Of a stretch of 64,000 nt of DNA, positions 16,925 to 25,339 are shown one piece after another. The notes under the pieces were generated by a model, which was not told the DNA's origin, did no database searches, and saw only the letters and a list, made by a program, of their open reading frames with translations. The position numbers and the translations under genes were made by a program. Every line of letters starts with the position of its first letter. Within the stretch, counting starts at the first letter, position 1. Origin of the DNA: Kiloniellaceae bacterium (lineage in GTDB: Bacteria; Pseudomonadota; Alphaproteobacteria; Kiloniellales; J153); assembly GCA_021776175.1 (NCBI GenBank), contig JAJFGJ010000036.1, positions 330,589 to 394,588 of the forward strand, read 5' to 3'.

Positions 16925-19018
16925 ATGGGGAACCTTGTAGAGCTTAAATTACACGGCTCTATTGCGTTGATAATGTTGGACAACCCGCCAGTCAACGCGA
17001 TGAGCTTCGCGGTCAGGCAGGGCATTTCCGATGCTATCGGCAAGGCGGTATCCAACGCCGATACCAGGGCGATCGTGCTTGTCGGCAAAGGCCGCTGTTT
17101 TTGCGGCGGGGCCGACATCCGCGAGTTCGGCCAACCGCGCAAGGAGCCGTTTCTAAGTGACGTCATCAACCTGATCGAGGGGTGTCAAAAACCGGTAATC
17201 GCGGCGATTCATGGAACGGCAATCGGGGGCGGCTGCGAGATCGCGCTTGGCTGCCACTACAGAATCGGCGATGCCAGCGCCCGCTTCGGCCAACCTGAAA
17301 TCAAGCTTGGCCTTTTGCCCGGGGCCGGCGGCACCCAGCGCCTGCCGCGTTTGATCGGAATCGAACCCGCGCTTGAGATCATCCTGAGCGGCGCATACCT
17401 AGGCGCGGAGCAAGGCAAAGCGCTTGGCTTCTTCGACGAAATCGTCGAGGGCGATCTTACCCAGAAAGCGGTTCTCTTCGCCGAGCGCTTGTTGTCGGAG
17501 GGTAAGGGCCCGCGCCCAATCCGCGATATGAAGATCCACAAGGATAAGGCGGAACAGATCTTCGCCGCGGCCCACGCAAAGGCTTCGAAACGCGCGCGCG
17601 GGCTGATCGCACCCGAGCGCTGCATCGAGGCCGTCGAGAGCGCCCTGAGGGTCACGGTCGAAGAAGGACTAGCGCTTGAAAGAAAATTCTTCGACGAGCT
17701 GGTGCGGTCGGATCAGTCGAAGGCACAGCGCCACCTGTTCTTCGCCGAACGGCAAGCGCGGAAGATTCCCGGTGTTCCCGCGGACATCCCAGCGCGTGCC
17801 GTGCGGAAGGCGGCCGTGATCGGATGCGGCACCATGGGCCGCGGTATCGCCATGAGCCTGGCCAACGGCGGCGTCCCGGTGACGGTCCTGGATATGAACC
17901 AAGATGCCTTGGATGCGGGGTTATCCGCCATTCACGACACCTACGCGCGTAGCGTATCGCGTGGCAGCCTCGCGCAGCCGGACATGGACAAGCGCATGGC
18001 GATCATCGACGGCGCCACCGACTATGCGGGTATAGGCGAGGCGGACATTGCCATCGAAGCAGTGTTCGAGGAAATGGAGCTGAAAAAGCAGGTCTTCGCC
18101 ACCTTGGACGAAGTTTGCAAACCGGGCGCCATCCTCGCCACCAACACCTCCACCCTAGATGTGGACGAGATCGCCGCCGTCACCTCGCGGCCGGGCGACG
18201 TCATCGGCACGCATTTCTTCAGCCCGGCCAACGTCATGAAACTGATGGAGAATGTCCGTGGCAGGGAAACCTCGCCCGAGGTCATCGCCACGGTCATGAA
18301 GCTGACCAAGGATATCGGCAAGGTCGGGGCGCTGGTCGGTGTCTGCGACGGCTTCGTCGGCAACCGGATGTTGTATGCCTATACCCGGCAGGCGAACTTC
18401 CTGCTGGAAGAAGGCGCCCTGCCCCATGAGGTCGACAAGGTGCTTTATGATTTTGGATTGCCCATGGGCCCCTTCGCCATGGGCGACCTCGCCGGCCTCG
18501 ATGTCGGCTACCGGGTGCGCCAGCACCGGCGTAAAACCAAGCCGTCGAATGACCGCTATTCTCCCATCGCCGATCGTATCGTCGAAATGGGCCGTCATGG
18601 ACAAAAGACTGGCGCCGGCTGGTACCGCTATGACAAAGGCAACCGCAAACCGAATCCCGATCCTGAAATCGAGAAACTGATTATCGGAGTTTCCCGCGAA
18701 CTCGGCATCGAGCGGCGCGAGATTTCCGACCGGGAAATTCTCGAACGCTGTCTATATCCGCTGGTAAACGAGGGCGCCAAAATTCTGGAGGAAGGCATCG
18801 CCATCCGCCCGAGCGACATCGACGTCATTTGGATATACGGATACGGGTTCCCGCGCGGGCGCGGCGGCCCCATGTTCTACGCCGACCTGATTGGCCTGGA
18901 TACCGTCTATAAGGCGATGAGCAGGCTTCATGAACAGCATGGCGATATGCTGCGACCCGCGCCGTTGCTCGAAGAACTGGCGAAGTTCGGGAAAAAGTTT
19001 TCTGACCTCGCGTCCTAG
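16925..19018 (+). CDS. Bifunctional enoyl-CoA hydratase / 3-hydroxyacyl-CoA dehydrogenase
   Basis: A FadB/FadJ-like beta-oxidation enzyme of 697 residues. The N-terminal crotonase domain (about 1-190) has the oxyanion-hole segments GRCFCGGADIREF and IHGTAIGGGCEIALGCHYRIG. The NAD-binding domain begins with VIGCGTMGRGIAM (about residue 298) and continues with TNTSTLDVDEIA and GTHFFSPANVMKL, and two C-terminal helical dehydrogenase domains follow. It hydrates trans-2-enoyl-CoA and oxidises L-3-hydroxyacyl-CoA. The start at 16925 follows GAGGCAG and matches the family N-terminus. The thiolase gene follows after 34 bases. Length is slightly below classic FadB (about 715-730), as in the peroxisomal-type proteins. 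Confidence 0.93.
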   Translation: MGNLVELKLHGSIALIMLDNPPVNAMSFAVRQGISDAIGKAVSNADTRAIVLVGKGRCFCGGADIREFGQPRKEPFLSDVINLIEGCQKPVIAAIHGTAIGGGCEIALGCHYRIGDASARFGQPEIKLGLLPGAGGTQRLPRLIGIEPALEIILSGAYLGAEQGKALGFFDEIVEGDLTQKAVLFAERLLSEGKGPRPIRDMKIHKDKAEQIFAAAHAKASKRARGLIAPERCIEAVESALRVTVEEGLALERKFFDELVRSDQSKAQRHLFFAERQARKIPGVPADIPARAVRKAAVIGCGTMGRGIAMSLANGGVPVTVLDMNQDALDAGLSAIHDTYARSVSRGSLAQPDMDKRMAIIDGATDYAGIGEADIAIEAVFEEMELKKQVFATLDEVCKPGAILATNTSTLDVDEIAAVTSRPGDVIGTHFFSPANVMKLMENVRGRETSPEVIATVMKLTKDIGKVGALVGVCDGFVGNRMLYAYTRQANFLLEEGALPHEVDKVLYDFGLPMGPFAMGDLAGLDVGYRVRQHRRKTKPSNDRYSPIADRIVEMGRHGQKTGAGWYRYDKGNRKPNPDPEIEKLIIGVSRELGIERREISDREILERCLYPLVNEGAKILEEGIAIRPSDIDVIWIYGYGFPRGRGGPMFYADLIGLDTVYKAMSRLHEQHGDMLRPAPLLEELAKFGKKFSDLAS

Positions 19019-19052
19019 TTCTTGAATTCCATCTATCCCACAGGGAGTGGAA

Positions 19053-20234
19053 ATGTCCGAAGCCGTCATTGTCTCAACCGCGCGCACGCCAATCGGCAGG
19101 GCCTTCCGCGGGGCTTTCAACAAGACTCACGGGGCGGTCATGACCGGCCATGCGATCAAGCATGCGGTGGAGCGCGCGGGTGTCGAGCCGGGGGAGGTCG
19201 AGGACGTTATAATCGGTTGCGGCTATCCCGAGGGCGCGACGGGACGCAACATCGCCCGGCTGGCTGCCTACCGCGCCGGCTTGCCCGTCACGACATCGGG
19301 AGCAACGGTCAACCGCTTCTGCTCCTCGGGGCTTCAGACCATCGCCATGGCGGCGCAACGCGTGGTGATGGACAAAGTTCCGGTTATGATAGCCGGCGGC
19401 GTGGAATCCGTCAGCCTCGTCCAACCACACCTCAACCGCCACCATTTCGAAGAAGACTGGCTGATGAAGCACAAGCCGGACTTGTGGATAGGGATGATCG
19501 ATACCGCGGACATCGTCGCGAAACGTTATGGCGTGTCCCGTAAGGCACAGGATGAATATGCCCTCATCAGCCAGCAGCGCACGGCGGCAGCCCAAGAAGC
19601 GGGGTATTTCGACGACGAGATCGTGCCGCTGACCACGATCAAGGAGATCAAGAACAAGGAGACGGGCGAGACCCATGACGAGCAAGTAACTCTCGTCAAG
19701 GACGAGGGCAACCGGCCCGGGACCAATGCCGAAGGCCTGGCGAAGTTGCAGCCGGTCATGGGTGAAGACAAGTTCATCACCGCCGGTAACGCCAGCCAAC
19801 TCTCGGATGGCGCGTCGGCCTGCGTGGTCATGGACGCCAAGCTTGCGGAGAAGCGTGGGCTCCAACCGCTTGGGATTTTCAGAGGCTTCACGGTCGCCGG
19901 CTGCGAACCCGACGAAATGGGCATCGGGCCTGTCTTCGCCGTGCCCCGGCTGCTGGAACGCTTCGGCCTCGAAATGGACGATATAGATCTGTGGGAGCTG
20001 AACGAGGCCTTCGCTGTCCAGGTTATCTACTGCCGCGACAGGCTGGGCATCCCCATGGAAAAGCTCAACGTCAACGGCGGGTCGATCTCGATCGGCCATC
20101 CATTCGGCATGACAGGCGCGCGTCTCGCCGGGCATATCCTGATCGAGGGCAAGCGGCGGAAAGCAAAAAACTGTGTGGTGACCATGTGCATCGGCGGCGG
20201 TATGGGCGCGGCGGGTCTGTTTGAGATTGTCTGA
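19053..20234 (+). CDS. Acetyl-CoA acyltransferase (thiolase)
   Basis: A degradative thiolase of 393 residues that cleaves 3-ketoacyl-CoA to acetyl-CoA and a shortened acyl-CoA. Seen: the nucleophile Cys in [10 protein letters not shown] (about residue 91), the [10 protein letters not shown] histidine near residue 349 and the [10 protein letters not shown] cysteine near residue 380. The ATG at 19053 is preceded by CAGGGAG; a GTG six bases earlier overlaps that site and is unlikely. It lies between the FadB-like gene and the APH-type kinase gene, consistent with one beta-oxidation transcript. FadA or PhaA-like specificity cannot be separated here; the degradative context favours FadA-like. Confidence 0.93.
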   Translation: MSEAVIVSTARTPIGRAFRGAFNKTHGAVMTGHAIKHAVERAGVEPGEVEDVIIGCGYPEGATGRNIARLAAYRAGLPVTTSGATVNRFCSSGLQTIAMAAQRVVMDKVPVMIAGGVESVSLVQPHLNRHHFEEDWLMKHKPDLWIGMIDTADIVAKRYGVSRKAQDEYALISQQRTAAAQEAGYFDDEIVPLTTIKEIKNKETGETHDEQVTLVKDEGNRPGTNAEGLAKLQPVMGEDKFITAGNASQLSDGASACVVMDAKLAEKRGLQPLGIFRGFTVAGCEPDEMGIGPVFAVPRLLERFGLEMDDIDLWELNEAFAVQVIYCRDRLGIPMEKLNVNGGSISIGHPFGMTGARLAGHILIEGKRRKAKNCVVTMCIGGGMGAAGLFEIV

Positions 20235-20247
20235 AGGACGGGCGGCG

Positions 20248-21303
20248 ATGGACGCCGATCGGGAAGTCATCGAGGTACGCGACGATGAGCACCTGGAGAC
20301 CGCGCGGCTTGAGCCTTACCTGCGAGAACGTCTTTCGGATATCAACGGCCCCTTCGAGCTGGCCCAGTTCGGCGGCGGACACGCCAACCTCACTTATCTT
20401 ATCCGGTTTGGCACCGACGAATATGTACTGCGCCGGCCGCCGCTCGGGCCCGTGGCGCCGTCATCCCATGACATGAGCCGCGAGCATAGGGTGCTGAAGG
20501 ACCTCTGGAACGCCTTTCCCTTGGCACCGCGAAGCTATCTGGTCTGCGAGGATGAGAAAATCATTGGCACTCCTTTCCATATTATGGAGCGCCGTCATGG
20601 CATCGTGATCCGAACGGAACTTCCCGAAGGCTATGACTGGTCGCCGGCGCTGAATAGACGTGTCGGCGAAATGGTCATCGATGTCTTGGCGGAATTGCAT
20701 TGCGTCGAGCCGGCGCAAGCGGGGCTCGGCGGGCTTGGGCGCCCGGAGGGTTTTGCCGGGCGGCAGCTCGCGGGTTGGAGCAAGCGTTGGGAAGCGGCCA
20801 AGCAAGAAGACAGTCCGGCGATGCGTAACCTTATCGCGTGGCTGGAGCGAGGCCTCCCCGTGAGCGCTGCCGTTTCTTTGCTGCATAACGATTATAAACT
20901 CGACAACATGCTCGTAGGCGCGGACGACCCGGGCCACGCGGAAGCCGTTCTCGACTGGGATATGTGCACGCGCGGCGATCCCTTGATGGATCTGGGTTAC
21001 GCCCTCGCCTTCTGGGGCCAGGCCGGCGACGATCCAAGTTGGATCGCGGCCGCCTCCATGCCGAGCTTGCATCCCGGATTCCCGACCCGGGACGAATTCG
21101 TGGAGAGATATGCCCGCGCCACCGGATTCGATTGCGGGCACAGCCACTGGTACCACATCTTCGGCGTGTTCAAGATCGCAGTGATCCTGCAGCAGATCTA
21201 TATCCGCTTCCAGCGCGGCCAGACGCGAGATGAGCGTTTCTCGGTATTTGGCGGGCGCGTCGCCGCGCTCATCGACAAGGGCCGAATTCTCGCGAAGCTT
21301 TAG
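20248..21303 (+). CDS. APH-family kinase, ACAD10-N-terminal/LvaA-like
   Basis: A 351-residue cytosolic protein of the aminoglycoside-phosphotransferase fold. Seen: YVLRRPPLGP near residue 60 (lysine/arginine region of the nucleotide site), the catalytic loop HNDYKLDNM near residue 213 (HxDxxxxN) and the metal-binding DWDM near residue 236. This branch is not an antibiotic-resistance enzyme. Relatives are fused to acyl-CoA dehydrogenase in mammalian ACAD10/11 and encoded as LvaA beside a dehydrogenase in levulinate degradation, where they phosphorylate 4-hydroxyacyl-CoA. Here an ACAD10/11-like dehydrogenase is encoded at 14501-15724. The ATG at 20248 has AAGGA upstream. The end overlaps the convergent SDR gene by four bases. 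Confidence 0.87.
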   Translation: MDADREVIEVRDDEHLETARLEPYLRERLSDINGPFELAQFGGGHANLTYLIRFGTDEYVLRRPPLGPVAPSSHDMSREHRVLKDLWNAFPLAPRSYLVCEDEKIIGTPFHIMERRHGIVIRTELPEGYDWSPALNRRVGEMVIDVLAELHCVEPAQAGLGGLGRPEGFAGRQLAGWSKRWEAAKQEDSPAMRNLIAWLERGLPVSAAVSLLHNDYKLDNMLVGADDPGHAEAVLDWDMCTRGDPLMDLGYALAFWGQAGDDPSWIAAASMPSLHPGFPTRDEFVERYARATGFDCGHSHWYHIFGVFKIAVILQQIYIRFQRGQTRDERFSVFGGRVAALIDKGRILAKL

Positions 21304-22079
21304 GACCCGCTTGCGATGGTGTTTCCACCATCGACGACCAGTGTCTGCCCGGTGACGAAACTTCCCGAGCGTGCGGCGAGGAACAGCGCCGCGCCGGCAA
21401 TGTCCGCCGGCTCCCCTAACCGGCCAAGGGGATAGGACGCGACGGCGCTTTTATTCGCATCCGGATCTTCCCACAGGGCGCGGGCGAAGTCCGTCCGCAC
21501 CAAACCAGGCGCGATACAGTTGACGCGGATATTGGCGTGCCCCCACTCAACGGCCAGATTGCGGGCAAGCTGCATATCCGCCGCCTTGGAAAGACCATAG
21601 GCGCCAAGCATTTTACTGCCCTTCAGGCCGCCGATACTGGAGACGATAATGATGGCGCCGTCTTTGCGCTCCGCCATCCGGGGCGCCACCATGTTGGCGA
21701 GCCATAAGTTGCTCTTAACATTGGTGTTCATGATCTTGTCGTAGGCCTTCTCGGAGATCTCCGCCAGCGGCCCGAAATAGGGATTCACCGCGGCGTTGCA
21801 GACCAGAATGTCGATTCGACCCCAGTTATCTAACGCCGCATCTACCAGCGCCCGAAGCTGTGCCTTGTGCGAGATATTGCAAGGCAACGCGATAGCCTCG
21901 CCGCCGCCGGCCTTGATCGCGTCGGCAACCTCCTGGCATTTGTCTTCCTTGCGGCTGGAAACGACAACCTTCGCGCCAGCTTGCGCGAAAGCTTCCACGA
22001 TGGCCTTGCCAATACCCTTGGTCGAGCCCGTGACAATGGCGACCCGCCCTGTCAGATCGAAAAGACCATGGAGTTTCAC
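21300..22079 (-). CDS. Short-chain dehydrogenase/reductase
   Basis: A classical NAD(P)-dependent SDR of 259 residues. It has the cofactor motif VTGSTKGIG, the NAA(V) segment, the catalytic Ser in SSIGG, the YGLSK tetrad (YxxxK) and the GQTLVVDGG C-terminus. The GTG at 22079 is proposed because it gives the family's MKLHGLFDLTGR start five bases after the TRAP permease stop; a start at 22157 would overlap that gene by more than 70 bases. It probably shares a transcript with the TRAP transporter. The substrate is unknown; an alcohol or 3-hydroxyacyl-CoA of the transported compound is likely. Confidence 0.88.
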   Translation of the reverse strand: MKLHGLFDLTGRVAIVTGSTKGIGKAIVEAFAQAGAKVVVSSRKEDKCQEVADAIKAGGGEAIALPCNISHKAQLRALVDAALDNWGRIDILVCNAAVNPYFGPLAEISEKAYDKIMNTNVKSNLWLANMVAPRMAERKDGAIIIVSSIGGLKGSKMLGAYGLSKAADMQLARNLAVEWGHANIRVNCIAPGLVRTDFARALWEDPDANKSAVASYPLGRLGEPADIAGAALFLAARSGSFVTGQTLVVDGGNTIASGS

Positions 22080-22084
22080 GTCGG

Positions 22085-24094
22085 TTACATCCCCGCTTGT
22101 GAGGGCGTATCGGCTGATGGTTTCCGCCAGCGTTGAATCGCGAAGGGTGCTAGACAAACCATCAACAAAATGCAGGCGGCTATCGTTTTCTCCAGGTTAT
22201 TCCAAGGGATGAGCCCGCCGCCGGGGGTGGCCAATAGTAACCCAGAGAACAAAACCGCGCCGCGCAGGGGCCACTGCATAAAAGGCCGGCGCGTCAGATC
22301 GCCGACCCCGACCAAATACCCTTGCAGGGCGCTGGCTACCAGGACAATACCTGTAAGGGCGAAGGAAACTGTCAGAACGACATGATACCACGGCGCCTTT
22401 AGGATGAAGGCTGTATCCAAAACAAAAAAGAAGGGCACGAAGTATATTATGCTGCCCAAACGCATAGCTTCGAACCCGGTTCGTATAGCATTTGCATTGG
22501 CAATTGTCGCCGCCGCATAGGCGCCTAGAGCCACCGGCGGCGTGATGTAGGACACCATGCCCCAATAGAAGATAAACAGATGCGCCGCCAAGGGATCGAG
22601 CCCTCCTTGCACCAGAGCGGGCGCGAGGACGATCGCGAGAAAAATATAGGCCGCGGTCACGGTCATGCCGATGCCCATGATGAAGCTCGTGAGCGCCCCC
22701 ATGAACAGCAGCACGATGGTATTGCCGCCAGCAAGAAACACTAGGTCGTTGACGAAGGTCCCGGCCATGCCTGTCACCGAAAGCGCGCCAACGATGAGGC
22801 CGACGCCTGCCAGAATCGCCGTGATCTCCGCCAGCAGCCTGCCCGTGCTAAGAACAAAATCTTTCAGCGCCGCCAGATCCCATCGTTGAGGAGATGTCGC
22901 CTGGTTAATGGCGATGAGTAGAACAGTCGCATAAAACGGCGCCAGCACCTCGCGCTTCAAATAGACCAGCATGACGATCAGCAAAATGAAAACGGCGATG
23001 AAATGCCAACCCTCGCGCAAGGTATCGCCGATGCGGGGCAACTCTTCACGCGGTAGACCTGGCATTTTGTTACGCGCCGCGTGGGCATCGATTTGCACGA
23101 ACAGCGCGAAAAAATACAACGCCGAGGGAATGATTGCCGCGATCGCGATCGTCACATAAGGAATTTCCAGAAACACGGCCATGATAAACGCGGTGGCGCC
23201 CATGATCGGGGGCATCAAAACACCGCCCGTCGATGCGCAAGCCTCAACGCCACCGGCATAGGATGGCCTAAAGCCCGTTCGTTTCATCGCCGGTATGGTC
23301 ATGGCGCCCGTGGTCAGGACGTTGGAAATGACACTGCCGCTCATGGAGCCCATCAAGCCGCTGGCGAAAATCGCGACCTTGGCCGGGCCGCCACGGGCAT
23401 GTCCCAGTAGCGCGAATGCCAGACTGATAAAGAACGTGCCGCCCCCGGTTTTCTGCAAGGCGACGCCAAAGATCAAAAAGCCGATGACAAGATTGGCCAG
23501 GGCCCGCATGGGAATACCCAAGACGCTCTCATTACTCATGATATGATAGGCCGCCGTGTCGCTGAGCGAACTCGAAAGGCCGGAAATCGGGCCCGGCATC
23601 TGGTCCGCGACCAAGGGATAGAACGACACCAGCGCCACGACGATGAAAAGAGCGGTGCCTCCGGCGCGTCTCGTGGCCTCGAGCATGATAAACCAAAAGA
23701 CGTAGCTAGGATAAATAACATAGTCCGGCGCGCCGAATTCCCACCCCTTGTCGAGGATCTCCTGGTTTTTCAACATGAAGAACCCCGCGACCAGCAGGGT
23801 CGCGATGAACAACACCCAATCGTAGAGCGGAACCTTGTCCGGCGAGGCCCTCTTGGTCGCGGGAAGCATGATAAAGGTGAAAGAGACGAACAGGGCTATC
23901 AATGCATATTGATAGAGATTGTCGAGAATCGTTCGGTCGATAAAGAAACCCAGATTGAAAAACTGGTTTACAGCGAGCGCGACACCCAGAAGGGTAAAGA
24001 CTACGAAGCACGCCTGCCATGCGGAAGAAAGCCGGCGGTGACGGCTTGTTCCCGTCTCCGCCGGCTCATCGACTTTCGCGGACGTATCCGTCAC
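22085..24094 (-). CDS. TRAP transporter fused permease (4TM/12TM), TAXI type
   Basis: A fused DctQ-DctM integral-membrane protein of 669 residues for sodium-driven solute uptake. It has about four N-terminal helices (residues 25-150) of the small subunit followed by about twelve of the large subunit. Family-typical segments include GPISGLSSSLSDTAAYHI, GLMGSMSGSVISNVLTTGAMTIPAMKR (Asn/Ser/Gly-rich) and GGVEACASTGGVLMPPIMGATAF. The start overlaps the TAXI receptor stop (ATGA), so the two form one operon. TAXI transporters are poorly characterised, with organic acids as usual cargo. Here the adjacent acyl-CoA genes suggest a carboxylic acid. Confidence 0.93.
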   Translation of the reverse strand: MTDTSAKVDEPAETGTSRHRRLSSAWQACFVVFTLLGVALAVNQFFNLGFFIDRTILDNLYQYALIALFVSFTFIMLPATKRASPDKVPLYDWVLFIATLLVAGFFMLKNQEILDKGWEFGAPDYVIYPSYVFWFIMLEATRRAGGTALFIVVALVSFYPLVADQMPGPISGLSSSLSDTAAYHIMSNESVLGIPMRALANLVIGFLIFGVALQKTGGGTFFISLAFALLGHARGGPAKVAIFASGLMGSMSGSVISNVLTTGAMTIPAMKRTGFRPSYAGGVEACASTGGVLMPPIMGATAFIMAVFLEIPYVTIAIAAIIPSALYFFALFVQIDAHAARNKMPGLPREELPRIGDTLREGWHFIAVFILLIVMLVYLKREVLAPFYATVLLIAINQATSPQRWDLAALKDFVLSTGRLLAEITAILAGVGLIVGALSVTGMAGTFVNDLVFLAGGNTIVLLFMGALTSFIMGIGMTVTAAYIFLAIVLAPALVQGGLDPLAAHLFIFYWGMVSYITPPVALGAYAAATIANANAIRTGFEAMRLGSIIYFVPFFFVLDTAFILKAPWYHVVLTVSFALTGIVLVASALQGYLVGVGDLTRRPFMQWPLRGAVLFSGLLLATPGGGLIPWNNLEKTIAACILLMVCLAPFAIQRWRKPSADTPSQAGM

Positions 24095-25242
24095 GGATTC
24101 ATACCGGCTCCCTTAAGCGCGGCTTCGCGGACTTGCGACCACTTCTTCTTGTAAGCATCGTCGTCGGAAATATTCATGCCTGCCATGGTGGACCAGGCCG
24201 CGGCAAGTACATCTTGCCGCTTTATCAGGCCGTCATTGTGTTTCTGCATGGCATCGCTCCAGGCACCGATTTCCTTCCAGTATTTCACCGCCGCCTCATG
24301 ATGGGGAACCGCCCAGGTAAAGGCCTGCCGATCGAGTGCCCAGCCGGATAGGGCCGGCATGGCGTCTTTGAAGTTTGGATACTCACTGTTAATCGCCTTG
24401 GTCAAGGAATAGACCAAGTCGTCCTTCTGATCCGCCATGGTAATCAGAATTGGATAGGGGTAACCCGCCCCTTCCAGTGGGCTTTCCTTGGAAATACCAC
24501 CCGAGCCGATGGTGGCGGTGTGCTTTAGGAAATAGGGCGCGACTTTCTTTAGGCGGTCCCACCCCGCTGTATCGTCATGGGGCACTGACGGCCAGAAAAT
24601 TCCTCTCGGGCTCGCTTCCATCTTTCTGGTCGGACCCGAGACCGTCGAAGCGAAGGCCGCATCGGCTTGGCCGTTGACCAACCCTTTCCATGACGCGCCA
24701 TAGCCCGGAAACTCGACCTTCTTCACGTCGCTCCAGGTCAGGCCGCCAAAGGCGAGCATGGCTTCCATGCCAATGTTGAGCGCATCGCTGCCGATCACAT
24801 AAGCAACGCGTTTGCCCTTTAGATCGGCATAGGTATTGATATTCGCATCCTTAGCGGTGCCGACTTGAAGGTTAGCGTCCGACGACGCGGACATGAGCAA
24901 CCTCAATTTCATCGGGCCCCATTCGCGGGCCGCGAACAAGGAAATGCCCTCGGAGGCAAAATAGGTCGCGCCGCCATTGGCGACGAACTGAACCTTGCCC
25001 TTACGCAGAGGCGTCAGCCGCGAAATATCGTTCTTGCCGGGGACGACGCGAAGACTAACGCCGTATTTGTCCTTCAAGGCCTTACCGATGGCGACGGCCT
25101 GATTGTAGCCGGTCGTGCCCGTATTATAGGCCGACCAGGCAAGGGTGGAGGGTAGCTTTACCTCGCCGGCGAAAACTTGTCCCACCGTCGCGCCGGTCAG
25201 GACCAGCGCCGCAGCGATACCACTAAGAGTTCTGAGTTTCAT
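24091..25242 (-). CDS. TAXI-family TRAP solute-binding protein
   Basis: A 383-residue periplasmic receptor for the downstream TRAP permease. It has a signal peptide (cleavage after VFA, about residue 25), then ending PSTLAWSAYNTGTTGYNQAVAIG and GKNDISRLTPLRKGKVQF, the TAXI-family ligand-binding lobe. GGGAG precedes the ATG at 25242. It is the first gene of the operon with the permease and SDR, and divergent from the acyl-CoA synthetase gene, so the transported acid may be activated by that synthetase. Ligand unknown. Confidence 0.93.
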   Translation of the reverse strand: MKLRTLSGIAAALVLTGATVGQVFAGEVKLPSTLAWSAYNTGTTGYNQAVAIGKALKDKYGVSLRVVPGKNDISRLTPLRKGKVQFVANGGATYFASEGISLFAAREWGPMKLRLLMSASSDANLQVGTAKDANINTYADLKGKRVAYVIGSDALNIGMEAMLAFGGLTWSDVKKVEFPGYGASWKGLVNGQADAAFASTVSGPTRKMEASPRGIFWPSVPHDDTAGWDRLKKVAPYFLKHTATIGSGGISKESPLEGAGYPYPILITMADQKDDLVYSLTKAINSEYPNFKDAMPALSGWALDRQAFTWAVPHHEAAVKYWKEIGAWSDAMQKHNDGLIKRQDVLAAAWSTMAGMNISDDDAYKKKWSQVREAALKGAGMNP

Positions 25243-25339
25243 GGTCGTTAACTCCCTAACAGTTGCCTTTGATTCTTACCTTTTTCGCCATTTGTTGGCG
25301 TTGGCAGGCAGCTTGTGTTCTGCATAGCAGAATTAAGTT

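Noticed and set aside
19074..20270. Long open frame opposite the thiolase gene
   Set aside because: It is a codon-bias shadow; the plus strand encodes a full thiolase with its catalytic residues.
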